DNA from: Sepioteuthis lessoniana
Lineage: Eukaryota > Mollusca > Cephalopoda > Myopsida > Loliginidae
Length of the DNA stretch: 64,000 nt
Reading direction: 5' to 3'
NCBI GenBank assembly: GCA_963585895.1
Contig: OY757934.1
Location: 43,893,513 to 43,957,512, forward strand
Under the pieces are notes generated by a model that saw only the letters and a list, made by a program, of their open reading frames with translations, made no database searches and was not told the DNA's origin. This document shows positions 21,142 through 31,269 of this stretch, piece after piece (the stretch's first letter is position 1; each line of letters starts with the position of its first letter). The translations under genes were made by a program, and so were the position numbers.

Positions 21142-22299
21142 TTGTCATTTTAAAACAAGAAACAAAGTTTATTAACTTAATTTGAAATTTACGTTTAATT
21201 TTTTTCAGGAACTTAGTATATTTTCTTGCCAAACCCGTTACTTTCCATCCGAAGGTTTTTATTTTTAGATCTCTCTTCTCCCCTAAAAACCCTACCCCAG
21301 TATGATAAGATGTAGAACGTCTTTTTCAAGTCGGCCACTTCAGTTCACGATAATTTCATTGGAAATTGAAACCATTTTATGATTCTTTTCCATTTTCTCA
21401 TTTGGTGCCATTTTATGAAATGCACACTTTATACCGCCCACAATTTTCTTTTTTTTTAAAAAATAAACTTCCCTTCTGGTAATCAGTTTAATAATTCCAT
21501 TATCAACGCTATCCTCTCTGTTGGCATCGCTTAAAAAGAAAAGCATGTTTCATATATCCAATCACAATTTCCTGCTTTTTTTCTAATAGAAATCATTTTT
21601 AATCATCAATTTAAACATTTTAAACAATTCAAGGAGAAAATTACACCACAAAGTTTTGGTCGTTATTTTGTTTGGCTTTTCTCACAATTTGATTATCACC
21701 CATCAACCCGTTAACGTTGAGCCCACACAACAACGTAACAAGATAGATAGATAAATAGGTAGATTGCTAGATATGAACAGAGTGAGTTCAAGGAGAAAAT
21801 CATCGTAATAAATATCTTGGTGCTATTTTTGGTATTCTTGTCTGGAAAGTAAGTCTTGACTCATGAAGGTGTTTACTCAAAGAAACAAAATAATCGGATG
21901 AGAAGTAAAATATATTTATTTCCATTCCAAACTTACGTGATTAGGTACCGGAAGTTTGTGTTGGAGTTTGTTATCTTCCTTCCGAGTCGATTAGTGAAAA
22001 TACTAAGGTCAAAGGTTTGGCAATAATTTGGTAAAGTAAAGCACAATTCGGTAACTCCGGATCATTTGGCCGTGGCTGTGAAGGCGACAAACGACACTGA
22101 ACTGTAAAATGCTGAGCTCGCCTGATACTCTCTGAGTCATACTCGCTGCATTTGCCTCAATGGCTTGAAGCACAACTACGCTTTTAGGCCTTGCCTATTC
22201 GTCGACGTTCTTGCAGCCTGAGTGAAATTTCTTGAGTGACAAAAATAATAAAAAGGTTACAGTTACTGGTAAAGATTACTGAAATTGAGATTAACAACT
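20240..22299. other. AT-rich DNA, few features
   Basis: A (GATA)8 run sits at 21110-21141 and a shorter GATA run near 21742. About 75 bp at 21930-22000 (ACTTACGTGATTAGGTACC ... TCTTCCTTCCGAGTCGATT) recurs in diverged form at 23365-23440. I see no gene in this interval. Confidence 0.5.
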
Positions 22300-22612
22300 T
22301 TTGCAGAGAGAAGAATGAGAGGTGATCTAATAGAAACTTTCAAAATAATAAATGAAATTTCTAATTATACTGATATTTTTTGAATATTTATCCCGGTACT
22401 GGAAATTTACTGACAAGACAGGTTTCAAAAACTAAGAATACTCACCAATTGGATATTTTTGCTTAGAGAATAATGTATTTTTGAAACCAATCACCTATTA
22501 AAATCAAAAACAGCAATAGTGTAGAAACTTTTAAGATATTGCAAGAAAAAGAATTTAAGAAAACATTTTTGGGGAACAATCAGGTAAATTACTTAGCAGA
22601 ATTTGATCTGTA
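22300..22612 (+). mobile_element. LINE-N C-terminal fragment (CR1/jockey-like)
   Basis: The + frames read RRMRGDLIETFKIINEISNY, then LTRQVSKTKNTHQLDIFA after a shift, and IKIKNSNSVETFK. This is the familiar C-terminal tail of CR1/jockey-type LINE ORF2 (RRxRGDLIExFKI...WNxLPxxIxxAxSVxxFK). Stops and at least one frameshift are present. Confidence 0.65.
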
Positions 22613-22635
22613 AATATATATATATATGATAAATA

Positions 22636-22785
22636 TCTATAGTCATCCACAGACAGATATGTTTCGTTCTATCAGAACTCATCAGTGTGGCTAGACAGTA
22701 TCTCCCCGTAGCTGGGATCGAAACCCGGTTGACTCAAACGCCAAGCCAAAGCTTCTAACCATTTAGCCACGAGGAGATATTAGCT
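22636..22785 (-). mobile_element. SINE E: tRNA-like head plus hammerhead ribozyme
   Basis: Read on minus from 22785, CGTGGCTAAATGGTTAGAAG resembles the 5' half of a tRNA (box A TGGCTAAATGG, an exact TRGYNNANNNG match), then GGGTTTCGATCCC (box B), then a linker and the hammerhead at 22690-22647, and a short 3' end in an AT microsatellite. The build (pol III promoter then hammerhead) recalls the schistosome Sm-alpha repeats, the known precedent. A decayed copy lies at 17-137. Confidence 0.75.
22647..22690 (-). ncRNA. Hammerhead ribozyme, type I, minimal helix III
   Basis: On minus: helix I CCACA (22690-22686) with TGTGG (22651-22647), five perfect pairs; core CTGATGA (22685-22679); helix II GTTC/GAAC with loop TGATA; core GAA; then A-C, a six-base loop ATATCT, G-U, giving a two-pair helix III; cleavage after GTC. 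Every invariant hammerhead base is present (CUGAUGA, GAA, A15.1-U16.1, C17). The 44-nt length and short helix III match metazoan retrozyme and satellite hammerheads. Cleavage has to be shown by experiment. Confidence 0.85.
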
Positions 22786-22904
22786 GCGAAGTAAATTTTA
22801 AACGGTTATGAATCACAATTACTATTGTTTACATATATCCGTTCAACGGCCGCCGAGATCTCAATTCAAATACGAAGAGGTTTGCAATAGACGCTAATGG
22901 CAAC

Positions 22905-23003
22905 ACGATTACTTTAAATATATATGTAAATATATATGTAAAATATATATATATATGATATATATATGATAAATATATATGTATGATATATATATATATA
23001 TTC
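22905..23003. repeat. AT-rich (TATATG)n simple repeats
   Basis: Interrupted TATATGTAAA and ATATATGATA units over about 100 bp. Confidence 0.8.
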
Positions 23004-23639
23004 TTTGCAAAGATCCTTTTTTCTAAAAAAAGAAAATGTGAAAAGATTGTAAAAATCAGAGATTCCCAAGAAGGCATTGCAAACAAATAAGCCAGTAAAA
23101 ATCTAGTTACTCTAAGTTATTACGCCTTCACACTTCTTTTCCGGTTTCTTCCGCAGCGTTATAGTCCAATTTGAACTGGTAAAGCCCTCGAATTAGACAA
23201 CGTTGCATGTTTATCTGAGCAAATATTAAAGCACACACGTAGTGAAGCAATGTACAGTATGTCAGCACACCAACTACCACGATACTACCAACCAGAGCAG
23301 TTTCCTAACTTCGACTTGAATCACTTTGGTCATATACGCGCCGCTAAACTTTTGATTCACCTTCTAACTTATGTGATTAGATCCCAAAAATCTTTGGAGT
23401 TTATTATCTTTCTTCTGAATCGATTTATAAAAGTTGGTTATATAGATATGCTCGGCGTATGACAAAGGCACATTGTAGTAGTCAAAAAATTTCCAGTAAT
23501 TAAGATAGGAGTTTTAATGTATGGTATCGTCTATTTTTCAATGTTCTTCCAGATAACGGGATTTTATTATTTCTTGTTGAACATTAAACAATCAAAATAG
23601 TTATTATTAACTATTATTTATCACCAAACCCAACAGCTC
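23004..23639. other. Gap with a diverged copy of the 21.9-kb repeat
   Basis: About 23365-23440 resembles 21930-22000. A 70-codon open frame at 23250-23462 overlaps it; no domain is seen and the flanking repeat makes a gene unlikely. Confidence 0.45.
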
Positions 23640-24040
23640 TGAAACTGTGTAAGCACAAATAAAATTTCAGAAATATAGATAAGAGATTCGTTTTCCCTTC
23701 CAACGAACCATAAAGTAAAAATAAAAGAAAGTGAAAAGATAGACAAGTACCTGGATCTTGCCAGAGAGCTGATAAAGCAGTGGAACATAAAGATGACGGT
23801 GATACCAATTTTAATTGGAGCTCTAAGGACGGTTTCCAAATGTCTGGCAAAAAAATGGTATTCCAGGAAATTAGAGGAAGAATGGAAACCATCCAGACCA
23901 CAACACAGTTAAAATCAGATAAAAGAGTTCTGGAAATCCAAGGATACTTGTTTATCCTGAAACCTTAGTGAAAAACTATGTTAAAACTGGTGTGAAAAAC
24001 CCAAAGGAATAATGATAATAATAATAATTATTATTATTAT
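23640..24040 (+). mobile_element. LINE-F 3' end, degraded
   Basis: + text DKYLDLARELIKQWNIKMTV (with shifts), the PILIGALRTVSKC block, TIQTTTQLKS and RVLEI correspond to the F C-terminus. It ends in ATAATGATAATAATAAT. Confidence 0.7.
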
Positions 24041-24233
24041 TGAGTAGTCCCAAAGGCTTGGAAAGGGGACTGGAAGAGTTGGAAATTGGAGGATGAATCG
24101 AAACTATCCAAACTACAGCGTTATTGGTATCGGCCAGAATACCGAGAAGAGTCCTGGAGACTTGAGGAGATTTGGTGTCTCTCAGACTCCAGTGAAAGAC
24201 TATCAACTTATACTGGTGCGAAAATCTCGTAGG

Positions 24234-24300
<67 letters not shown>
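24041..24300 (+). mobile_element. LINE-F 3' end with (AAT)n tail
   Basis: Continues from SPKAWKGTGRVGNWR-type text to TALLVSARIPRRVLET and a stop, then a 3' UTR with CCAGTGAAAGACTATCAACT, and a pure (AAT)21 tail at 24236-24300. It sits directly behind another F 3' end. Confidence 0.75.
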
Positions 24301-24439
24301 CCTTGGGAGTTTTCCAGCAAGTCTTTGGTTTGTTGCATTGAAATGAAAAATAATTGATTATAAGAAAAAATGATAGAAATTCAGGAAGAAGTTACTTATT
24401 TTCAAATTTTTATTTTTTTTTTTTTCCTATAAACTCTTA

Positions 24440-25753
24440 GTGTAAGGTTAGATGATAGGAAAAGGATGATAGAAATTTGGAAGAAGTTGCTTATTTCAAT
24501 AGCCAAAGATTTGCAGGCCAACCAAGGATGATTTTAAAGAAAGGCCGATTTTCTGACCTCAAGATAATGGAAATATATGGACAGTTTAGAAATGAAAAGT
24601 ATGACCAACTAGTCGCCAAAAAATAAAAAAAGATGAAGCACAATCTACAAAAATCCAAAGCATAGCAGAATCCGGCGTCACGACACCAATATTAACACGA
24701 AATGAAAGAAACTACATACAAATAACAAAACAAAATTATAACCGACAAAAAGGGGACATTACCATTCTTAAGGAATCAAGGTCGGAAAAAGTCAAGGCAG
24801 AAACCGCAAAGGTAAAATAATAATGAAATCATATACTAACGGGCAACAAGGAACTAAATGATCTAATTTATACAAAAGCAAAACTAATCAGTGATAAAAT
24901 TGATATTCTCCCCAAGGAAACCAAACAGAAATACAAAATCTACATAGGAAATGAGGCTAGAAGGACAAATAAAGAAGCTGCGAGAACAAGCGAAATCAAT
25001 TAGGAAGGAAAATATACAATGACACAATAGAATGAAAAAGCCTAAAAAGGCAACAACAGACGAAGCTGACAACTAGAAGAAATAAACCAAAAAATATTGG
25101 CGAAAGAAAGGAGACGCAAAAAACACCGGGAGCAAATCAAGCAAAACAGAACCTTCCAAAATTACGGAAGAAAATTCTATCGACAAATCGGTGAAGAAAT
25201 CATAAAGAAAAATGATTTGACAACAAACGGATGCAAAGGAAACAAAACATTTTTGGAGCAAGATATGTGAAGAGAAAAAAGATAACAAAAAGGCCGAATG
25301 GATAAATAACAGGAAAAAGAGTTGCAAGATGGTTCCCAGACCGACACATATCTGGACTCACCTAGGGAAACACTTAAGAAAGTACCAGATTTGAAAACAC
25401 CGAGCCATTGATTGTATACGTGGATTCTGTTTTTTTAATTCACATCTATCCATAACAGATTGCCTCTGCAACTGAGTAAATGCCGACAAGAAGCAAGAAT
25501 ACCCGAAGAATTAACTACTTTGATCCAAAAAGACCCCCCCCCACCAAAAAAACCCTTCCACTGTAACTACAGACTCATAACGTGTTTGCCTATAACGTGA
25601 AAAATCCAAACTGCGCAAATATATCTCTCTCTTGAATGTCGCAGACTATTTTTGGAAGAGCAGAAAGGATGATGCAAAGGAACAGGAAGAACAGATGACC
25701 AACTATACATAGACCAGGACATCCTACAGGAGATTAAAAAAAAGGTAGAAAAT
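24440..25753 (+). mobile_element. LINE-F long copy, 5' and RT segment
   Basis: From 24450 the + strand reads DRKRMIEIWKKLL (N-terminal block), later IYTKAKLISDKIDILPKETK, then near 25290-25420 GSQTDTYLDSPRETLKKVPD and text of the KTPGHDxIxGFWF block, near 25500 RIPEELTTLIQKDP and NYRLITCLP (the RT PxNYRPITCLP motif), and near 25650 EQKGCCKGTGRTDDQLYIDQ. Frames change repeatedly through small indels and stops. It is one non-LTR ORF remnant in correct 5'-to-3' order, interrupted at 25754 by element A. Further F fragments in this window supply its C-terminus. Confidence 0.8.
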
Positions 25754-26199
25754 GGCCCAGTCGGCTGGGGCTGTAGAATACATTGACAGCATCTCTGCTG
25801 AGGAGTAAGACTCCCACAATGAGTGTCCTGGATGTGATACTAAATAATCTGATGGTAAGGCTGGAACTTTGGGGAATGTGGAGTACCCCCCTTAATGCCA
25901 TCGCTCCCAGACCCACACTGACCCGGTATGGTAGGACTTGATAGGAATCTATCTATGTGTCAAATAGAACAAAATAGCGTACTTATGCTAAACTGAATTG
26001 TTTGAATTATAACTGTTTTGACATTTAAACTGCGTACGTATTTTAAAAGGAATTATTTTAAATATAGCTGTTTTTAACATTAAAACTGTACTTATGCTAA
26101 ACTGAATTGTTTGAAATAGAACTGTTTATATGTATAGAATGGATTTAGCATTAAATAACCTACAATAGTTTATATGCTACAAAACCAAACCAAACCAAA
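25754..26199 (+). mobile_element. Element A, short complete copy inside the LINE-F RT frame
   Basis: 5' end GGCCCAGTCGGCTGGGG (a terminal hairpin), conserved module to about 25960, two to three internal repeats, shared tail and (CCAAA)n. Flanking GTAGAAAAT (25745-25753) and GTGGAAAAAT (26200-26209) are a near-exact duplication. At 446 bp it defines both ends of element A and its orientation. Confidence 0.9.
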
Positions 26200-26300
26200 G
26201 TGGAAAAATAACTATGGCATGGATTGACAACAAAAACTACAATGGCATGATCCGCAAACCTGGATAACAAAAAAACTGACATAAAAGGAGTACAAGACTA
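26200..26300 (+). mobile_element. LINE-F RT, continuation after element A
   Basis: KITMAWIDNKNYNGMIRK corresponds to the RT block xLxMAWIDYKKAYDMVPxSW that should follow the segment ending at 25753. The RT active site region is not seen; the copy ends soon after. Confidence 0.7.
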
Positions 26301-26944
26301 AGCACGACTGGAAGGAAGACATTTACTAAGCTTAGCTTAGTTTGTAGTTTGGGACAAGGCCAGAAATATGCGGGTGTGTACATGAAATCAACTTTATAGT
26401 AAATATCCGTAAAATACGAAAGTACTTTTGATACACCACAATATATAAATTACTTATCCATTTGGTAAGTTACGAATTTCGAATCTGGTGAATGTTCATT
26501 TTCAGAAAAGCCATTTCTTGACGGACGAGCTGCTGAGTCAAATGAGAATCGTTCAAGTTGCGAGGACTAATCCTCGTAGAATGGGAATAAAGTTAAATAA
26601 ATTGTAATATAATACAAAACAAGATCAACTTCACGGCTTTACTCAACCTTATTCAGCTTTCAGCTCGACAGCGTCATTCTGTAAAAGCGTAAAACTCTAT
26701 ATTAATCACAACAGGTGAAAGATGAAACAGCCTCTAATCAAGCACAAGATACAAAAATAAAGAAAATATATACCACGGTTGCATTGTGGGATTTTTGGTA
26801 GATATAACAGTATTATGTTTCATTCATACTCAAAGCATAAAATGTCAGGGCATCGAATGAGGCTTTTGCGGTCAAAGTAAAAGCAGCTTATCTTTTTAAT
26901 ACGTTATAATTTCCTGATCAAGTTTCAGTACAAGAAAAAATGCG
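26301..26944. other. AT-rich DNA, nothing recognised
   Basis: TCGTAGAATGGGAATAAAG to CTATATTAATCACAACAGG (about 26570-26715) has the composition of an LTR end but no second copy or clear termini. Confidence 0.35.
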
Positions 26945-27055
26945 AAGGCACTCATGGTGTAGCGGTTATTACCGTGGAAGGGGACTCGGCTACACAAGTT
27001 CGAATCCTGAACGATGTTGTTTGCATTTTACATATCGCTAATACCCTTATATTGA
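26945..27055 (+). mobile_element. SINE C head fragment
   Basis: GAAGGCACTCATGGTGTAGCGG with box A TGGTGTAGCGG and box B AAGTTCGAATCC, then TTTGCATTTTACATATCGC and AATACCCTT, where it stops against the gypsy 3' LTR. Confidence 0.65.
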
Positions 27056-27059
27056 ATCG

Positions 27060-27240
27060 GAAAATACATTAAGTCAACACACATGTAGTAATAAGAGGTA
27101 TTTTATTCCGGAGAGAATACGGTACACGGTTGTCTACGCCAACTAACAAAAATAACCGTTCGTCGTAAGTTGCTCTCAGTTTAGAGCGAGCACTTTTTAA
27201 AAATAGTCTTTAGACTAGTCTATCTTGAGGGGATGTTCCA
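27060..27240 (-). repeat. Gypsy 3' LTR remnant
   Basis: AATACATTAAGTCAACAC and AAGAGGTATTTTATTCC, GGAGAGAATACGGTA match the segment at 30373-30425 at the other end of the element. Only about 60 bp align, so the LTRs are old or one is truncated. Confidence 0.5.
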
Positions 27241-27712
27241 GCTATTCCAAGACATCTTCCGATTTTTAAAAGGACTACTTCTGGAAGTCGTGCTTTTTCC
27301 TTTTTGGGTTTAACTCTATAGTCCCTGAAAATGTCCTTTTCCGTTGATTGAATGTTTCTGTAAAGACACCGGTAAGTCGAATAAATCATGAACTACCTTC
27401 ATCAGGTCTTCCTTCTGATTATTTATATCATCTGAGTATCTTTTCCTCATCTAGTTGTGATGTCTGTAAATGTTTTCTTCGAGTTTTTGATTATATACAT
27501 TAATCTACTGATACATTTACCAATGACACCAGCCTTCCAGATTTCTTTCCCCATTTCTATACTTTTTGAAAAAAAGTTTTCTCCTAGTTTATACGATTTT
27601 GCATGTTTTTCTTATATTGTTTTTTATTTTTGTTTTCCTTTGGCAACTGCTTATCTAACACTGATCTTATTTTTTTCCGGCGAGCAATAACTCAGCAGGT
27701 GTCAATCCCAAA

Positions 27713-28570
27713 TTAGTACCTGGGTTCGGTGTCTGACGGTATACTCTCAGAAATTTTATCATTAACGAATTCGTTTTCGTCCGACTTTTTTAATCCTCTC
27801 TTGAAAGTGTCAACAAATTTTTCTGCCTGTCCATTAGATCGCAGGTGATATAGTGTTGTAGTGGTGTATACAATCGAAAAGGCTTTACCAAATTCTTTGA
27901 ACTCTTTTGTCGAGAATTGCGCGCCATTGTCCAACACAATTGTGTTTGGGATACCGAATCTGGAAAAGAGTTCATGCAAAAATCTAATTGTACCACTGCA
28001 CAAAGGGGCTTCATCTCAGGCCATTTCGAGAAACTGTCAACCACTAAAAAATATATTGTCCTTTCCTTGGACCTGTGTAGCCTTGAACAAAGTCTGACCG
28101 TCTTTGTCCAAGGGGTAAATTTCACTGGTGGTGCCTTTGCTACTATCACACAACCCCAACAGGATTTTACATTTTCTTCCATTTCTTTGTCCATATTCGG
28201 CCAAAAAATATAGCTTCTCATTAAAGTTTTCATCATCGATATTCCGGGGTAAACAGTAAGGTAAGTCTTTGAATATTCTTTTTTGCAGCACTCCTGATAT
28301 TACCACCTGTTCGCCGTACATCAAAATTCCATCACAGATAGAAAAAATCTTTTTACCATCAATTTTTTTGTACTGTTGATCATTAATTTGTCTTTTTTTT
28401 TCTCTGAGATATATCTATTTCTGTTTTGTTCCTAATCTTTTCGATTGTCACAGGTAATTTCCGTATGGTGTTGCCAAGCACGCTTTTTATTTCTATTTCT
28501 AAAGTTAAGATTGCTATCACAGTTTCCTCTAAAGGTTCACATAGTTCAGGGATTGATATATCCCTGGGGA
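27713..28570 (-). mobile_element. Ty3/gypsy pol: integrase and upstream linker
   Basis: Minus-strand frames give, in order from 28570 down, ISIPELCEPLEETVI, the H2C2-type finger region with CWGC (about 28150), the integrase core with VVDSFSKW (first Asp), IVLDNGAQFSTKEF (second Asp in DNG) and LRSNGQAEKFVDTFKRGL (the Glu). At least two frameshifts break it: the core begins in one frame (to about 28000) and ends in another. The family is a retrotransposon; no envelope gene is seen. Confidence 0.85.
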
Positions 28571-28790
28571 ATATAATCAGTATAAATTAATCAGAATAAA
28601 TGAGACTCAACACACAGAGTAAGTTATAACAGGTTTATTGTATAAAGGTACAATGTAACAAATCAGATATTGACACTCGAACGTGTCTTGAATGCCGGAG
28701 TATTAAGATTAGCTTACTCTCTCCTTGGTTACCGCTTGCTAGCGTCTTTTATCGACAGAGTAATCCATTCTCAGAGGGTGTCAGGATCTT
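28571..28790 (-). mobile_element. Small solo-LTR-like insert in gypsy pol
   Basis: The pol text jumps from NPDIVE at about 28790 to DISIPELCEP at about 28565. The ~215 bp between starts TGACACCC and ends TTCCCCA on minus, with GATAAAAGAC and CAATAAACC inside (TATA-like and polyadenylation-like). A clean target duplication is not seen. Confidence 0.5.
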
Positions 28791-29060
28791 CCACTATATC
28801 AGGGATTAACCTGGATAATCCATCCATACGCTCTAACCTCTTTGACGGGGGGAACTCCATCGTTAAATTATAATTTGACTGTATTGTTCCCCTCCGCTCT
28901 GAAGTCGATTTGCAATACGTGTAGGAATCCCTTTTTTGGAACCAAAAATAGACAGTAACGGTCGCTGGTGCGTTTGAAACTTAAAACTTATTTGAATGAA
29001 TCTATTTAACTTTTTACCACAAAAATTATCCCTACAGCTTCTTCTTTGATTTGGCTGTAC
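28791..29060 (-). mobile_element. Ty3/gypsy pol: RNase H segment
   Basis: Minus text includes QIKEEAVGIIFVVK, RPLLSIFGSKKGIPTRIANR and NYNLTMEF, which is the RNase H end of a gypsy polyprotein. The reverse transcriptase proper, expected between here and the zinc knuckle at 29186, is mostly missing. Confidence 0.8.
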
Positions 29061-29185
29061 CCTTTTTAAACTAGTTCATTATTCAATTGTACTTTGAGAG
29101 ACGTTCTTTTTATCTTTACTTCTGTGTTTTCCCTTTTAGTTAACTGTATTTTTCATTTGTGACCCCTCTAGTTTTTTGGCTTTCT

Positions 29186-29227
29186 GCAATGCGTATGCTT
29201 GTGACCTTTTTGACCACAATTAAAGCA
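29186..29227 (-). mobile_element. Gypsy Gag zinc knuckle (CCHC)
   Basis: CFNCGQKGHKHTHC read on minus is an intact CX2CX4HX4C knuckle, preceded by FRRKE and followed by RKPKN and a stop. It marks the C-terminus of Gag. Confidence 0.85.
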
Positions 29228-29436
29228 TTCTTTCCTTCTAAATGAACATTCCAAGTAATAATGAATCTGTTCCAAGCCATTATAAGGATTTATTTTACGG
29301 GCAATGTTTTCTTTATGTTGTTTTTGTTTAACTGTATTTGTAACGCGTCACGTTCTTCAATTCTTGGCGTGTCGTGTCGAAGATTTTCTATTCGTTGACA
29401 TTCTTCTGCGAACATTTGTTGACTGATTTTAAGATT

Positions 29437-29958
29437 TTACTCTAATTTAGATAAAATTCTGGTTTTAATTTCGCCATCTTCCGTCAGTCCTTGTACAAAA
29501 ATCAAGCATTTAAATACATCAGAAGTAAATTCAAACTTTTTACACTCTCTATTGACAATCCCAGCAAAAGAAGAATAATCCCCCCGCACTTTTTTCGTAA
29601 GTTTTAAGCTCTGCCATCTTGTGTTGAATAGAGAGATGTTATCCCTCCAAACTTTTTTTTTCAGAATTAAGAGTCTCTTCAAAAAAATGTTTCCCCATGA
29701 TTTTTCAGAAATATGTTGTTCGCATACTTTTTGTGTTCGCTTGGACCAAATTTTCCGAGCAACAGATGTATTTTCTTTTCGTTCGACCATATAACGCAAT
29801 CTTTTTGTAAAACGACGAAAATAACGACGAAAATACGTAGCAAAAGTTATCCCCTCTTCAGGAATGTACTTAAATTCGCCGATTAAATTTATAACCAAGT
29901 CCCGCGAAAAAAAAGTTTGCATTGCCTTGCTCTTTTTTAATATTAACAATCCGAACAT
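29437..29958 (-). mobile_element. Ty3/gypsy Gag, largest open part
   Basis: A 173-codon open frame containing ITFATYFRRYFRRF, ILKKKVWRDNISLFNTRWQ and, at the end, KFEFTSDVFKCLIFVQGL and IKTRILSKLE, a phrase typical of Mag/gypsy-type Gag. The start codon is not certain because coding-like text may extend upstream. The zinc knuckle follows 210 bp downstream, with a shift between. Confidence 0.75.
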
Positions 29959-30289
29959 TTTTTTTTCAAAACGTTCGTTTTTTTTTTTTGTTTTTTTGTT
30001 TTTTTATGATAACATTATTGGTCCAATAGTCGATGCTCTTCAAAAATGTTCGTTCTGGATTTTCATGAATTCTACCATTGCTTCTTTTAATTTTAAATTT
30101 AAATCCTCCGTGTTTCTTTGTAGAGACAAAATTCAACTGATCCAACAATTTTCAACTGTTTTTTTAGCAAACAAGAATAACTGAATAATTACAATTCTGA
30201 TTTGTTTTTAACAGGTCAATCTGTTATGCAGACTTGGAATTAATGCGAGTTTAAGTTGTCCCAAATGTTGGTATTTCGCTGAAACTTTT

Positions 30290-30360
30290 CTAACATTCGA
30301 ATCCTTCGTAGCTAGATGTTGGTAACATATTTAACATTCGAATCCTTCGTAGCCTGAAGT
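30290..30360 (-). promoter_or_regulatory. Candidate gypsy primer-binding site, duplicated
   Basis: On minus, GGCTACGAAGGATTCGAA follows the LTR end ACGACACA by a few bases. It could pair with a tRNA whose 3' end reads TTCGAATCCTTCGTAGCC(A); the first base of the expected TGG is changed. The phrase ACATTCGAATCCTTCGTAGC occurs twice on +, at about 30293 and 30337. The tRNA is not identified. Confidence 0.4.
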
Positions 30361-30760
30361 TGTGTCGTGAAATACATAAGGTCGACATAAGAGGTATTCT
30401 ATTCTGGAGAGAATACGGTAAACGGTACATTGCATACTTCAATAAAAATTTACCATGACAACACAATTATTAGTAAAACACCCTCTTACTTCAGTCACCA
30501 AAACAAGTCAGTCGCTCTATGTCTCCCTGGACTAATCCCATATTTACATAAGTGTGAGGGAGAGGAAGACGATTTAAAAATTTTAAAGTTACAAAAATAT
30601 AAGAATATATTTACAAATGATCCCCACGAAAATGTCCGAATAAATAGAAAATATAAAAATATTTACAATTTAGAAAATTAAATGATGACCGTCATAGGCC
30701 CCGCCCCTCGCTGTCTAAGATGACGGAAAAGTTTGTTCAACTCTCGAAAAACTGAGTGAA
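30361..30760 (-). repeat. Gypsy 5' LTR
   Basis: The inner end matches 27060-27110 (AAGAGGTATTCTATTC, GGAGAGAATACGG). The outer end is not fixed; about 400 bp is taken from composition, to the GC-richer stretch CCGTCATAGGCCCCGCCCC. It lies upstream of Gag on minus, as a 5' LTR must. Confidence 0.45.
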
Positions 30761-31269
30761 GGTGGGGTAAAAAATATCACAGCACACCCGGAGAATTCAA
30801 GTTTCTGTCATCTAACGGGGATTGGAAGAAGAAGCAAAATACCGAGGACTGAAAGAAAAAGAAACGGTCAATGAGCTTACATACTCTTGCTAAGTTAAAC
30901 TGTTTTTACAAAAATAAGGAAAAAAGAACTAATCTCACTTACCTTGGGAAATGTTATTGCTGTTCGAAGGATGCAAAATTCTTTAACTTATAATATCCAA
31001 AAGGAAAATAAAGCCGACTCCTGTCACGTGAAACATTTTGCCGAATCCCGAGTCTTTTTCTCTCCGACAGCATTTTAATTCAAATTTGGTCCTTACAAAA
31101 AGCAACCAACGTCAAAGAGAAAAAAAAACACTTGCCTTCATGAAATTCCTTCTGACGTGACGTCCATATCAAGCCTCTCAATATGCTAAGCAAACAGAGA
31201 AAGACATACTGTTCCGACGTGTTTAGCGGCGGCACCATATTGCTGCACACAGAACTGGCGTTAAGGGAA
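30761..31269. other. AT-rich DNA between gypsy and the Tx1-like LINE
   Basis: No domain or named repeat recognised. Confidence 0.4.

Noticed and set aside
23250-23462. 70-codon open frame as a small gene
   Set aside because: Overlaps a sequence repeated at 21930-22000 and shows no domain or splice context.
27861-28213. Open frames on + over the integrase region
   Set aside because: Shadows of the gypsy pol on minus, which has clear integrase motifs.
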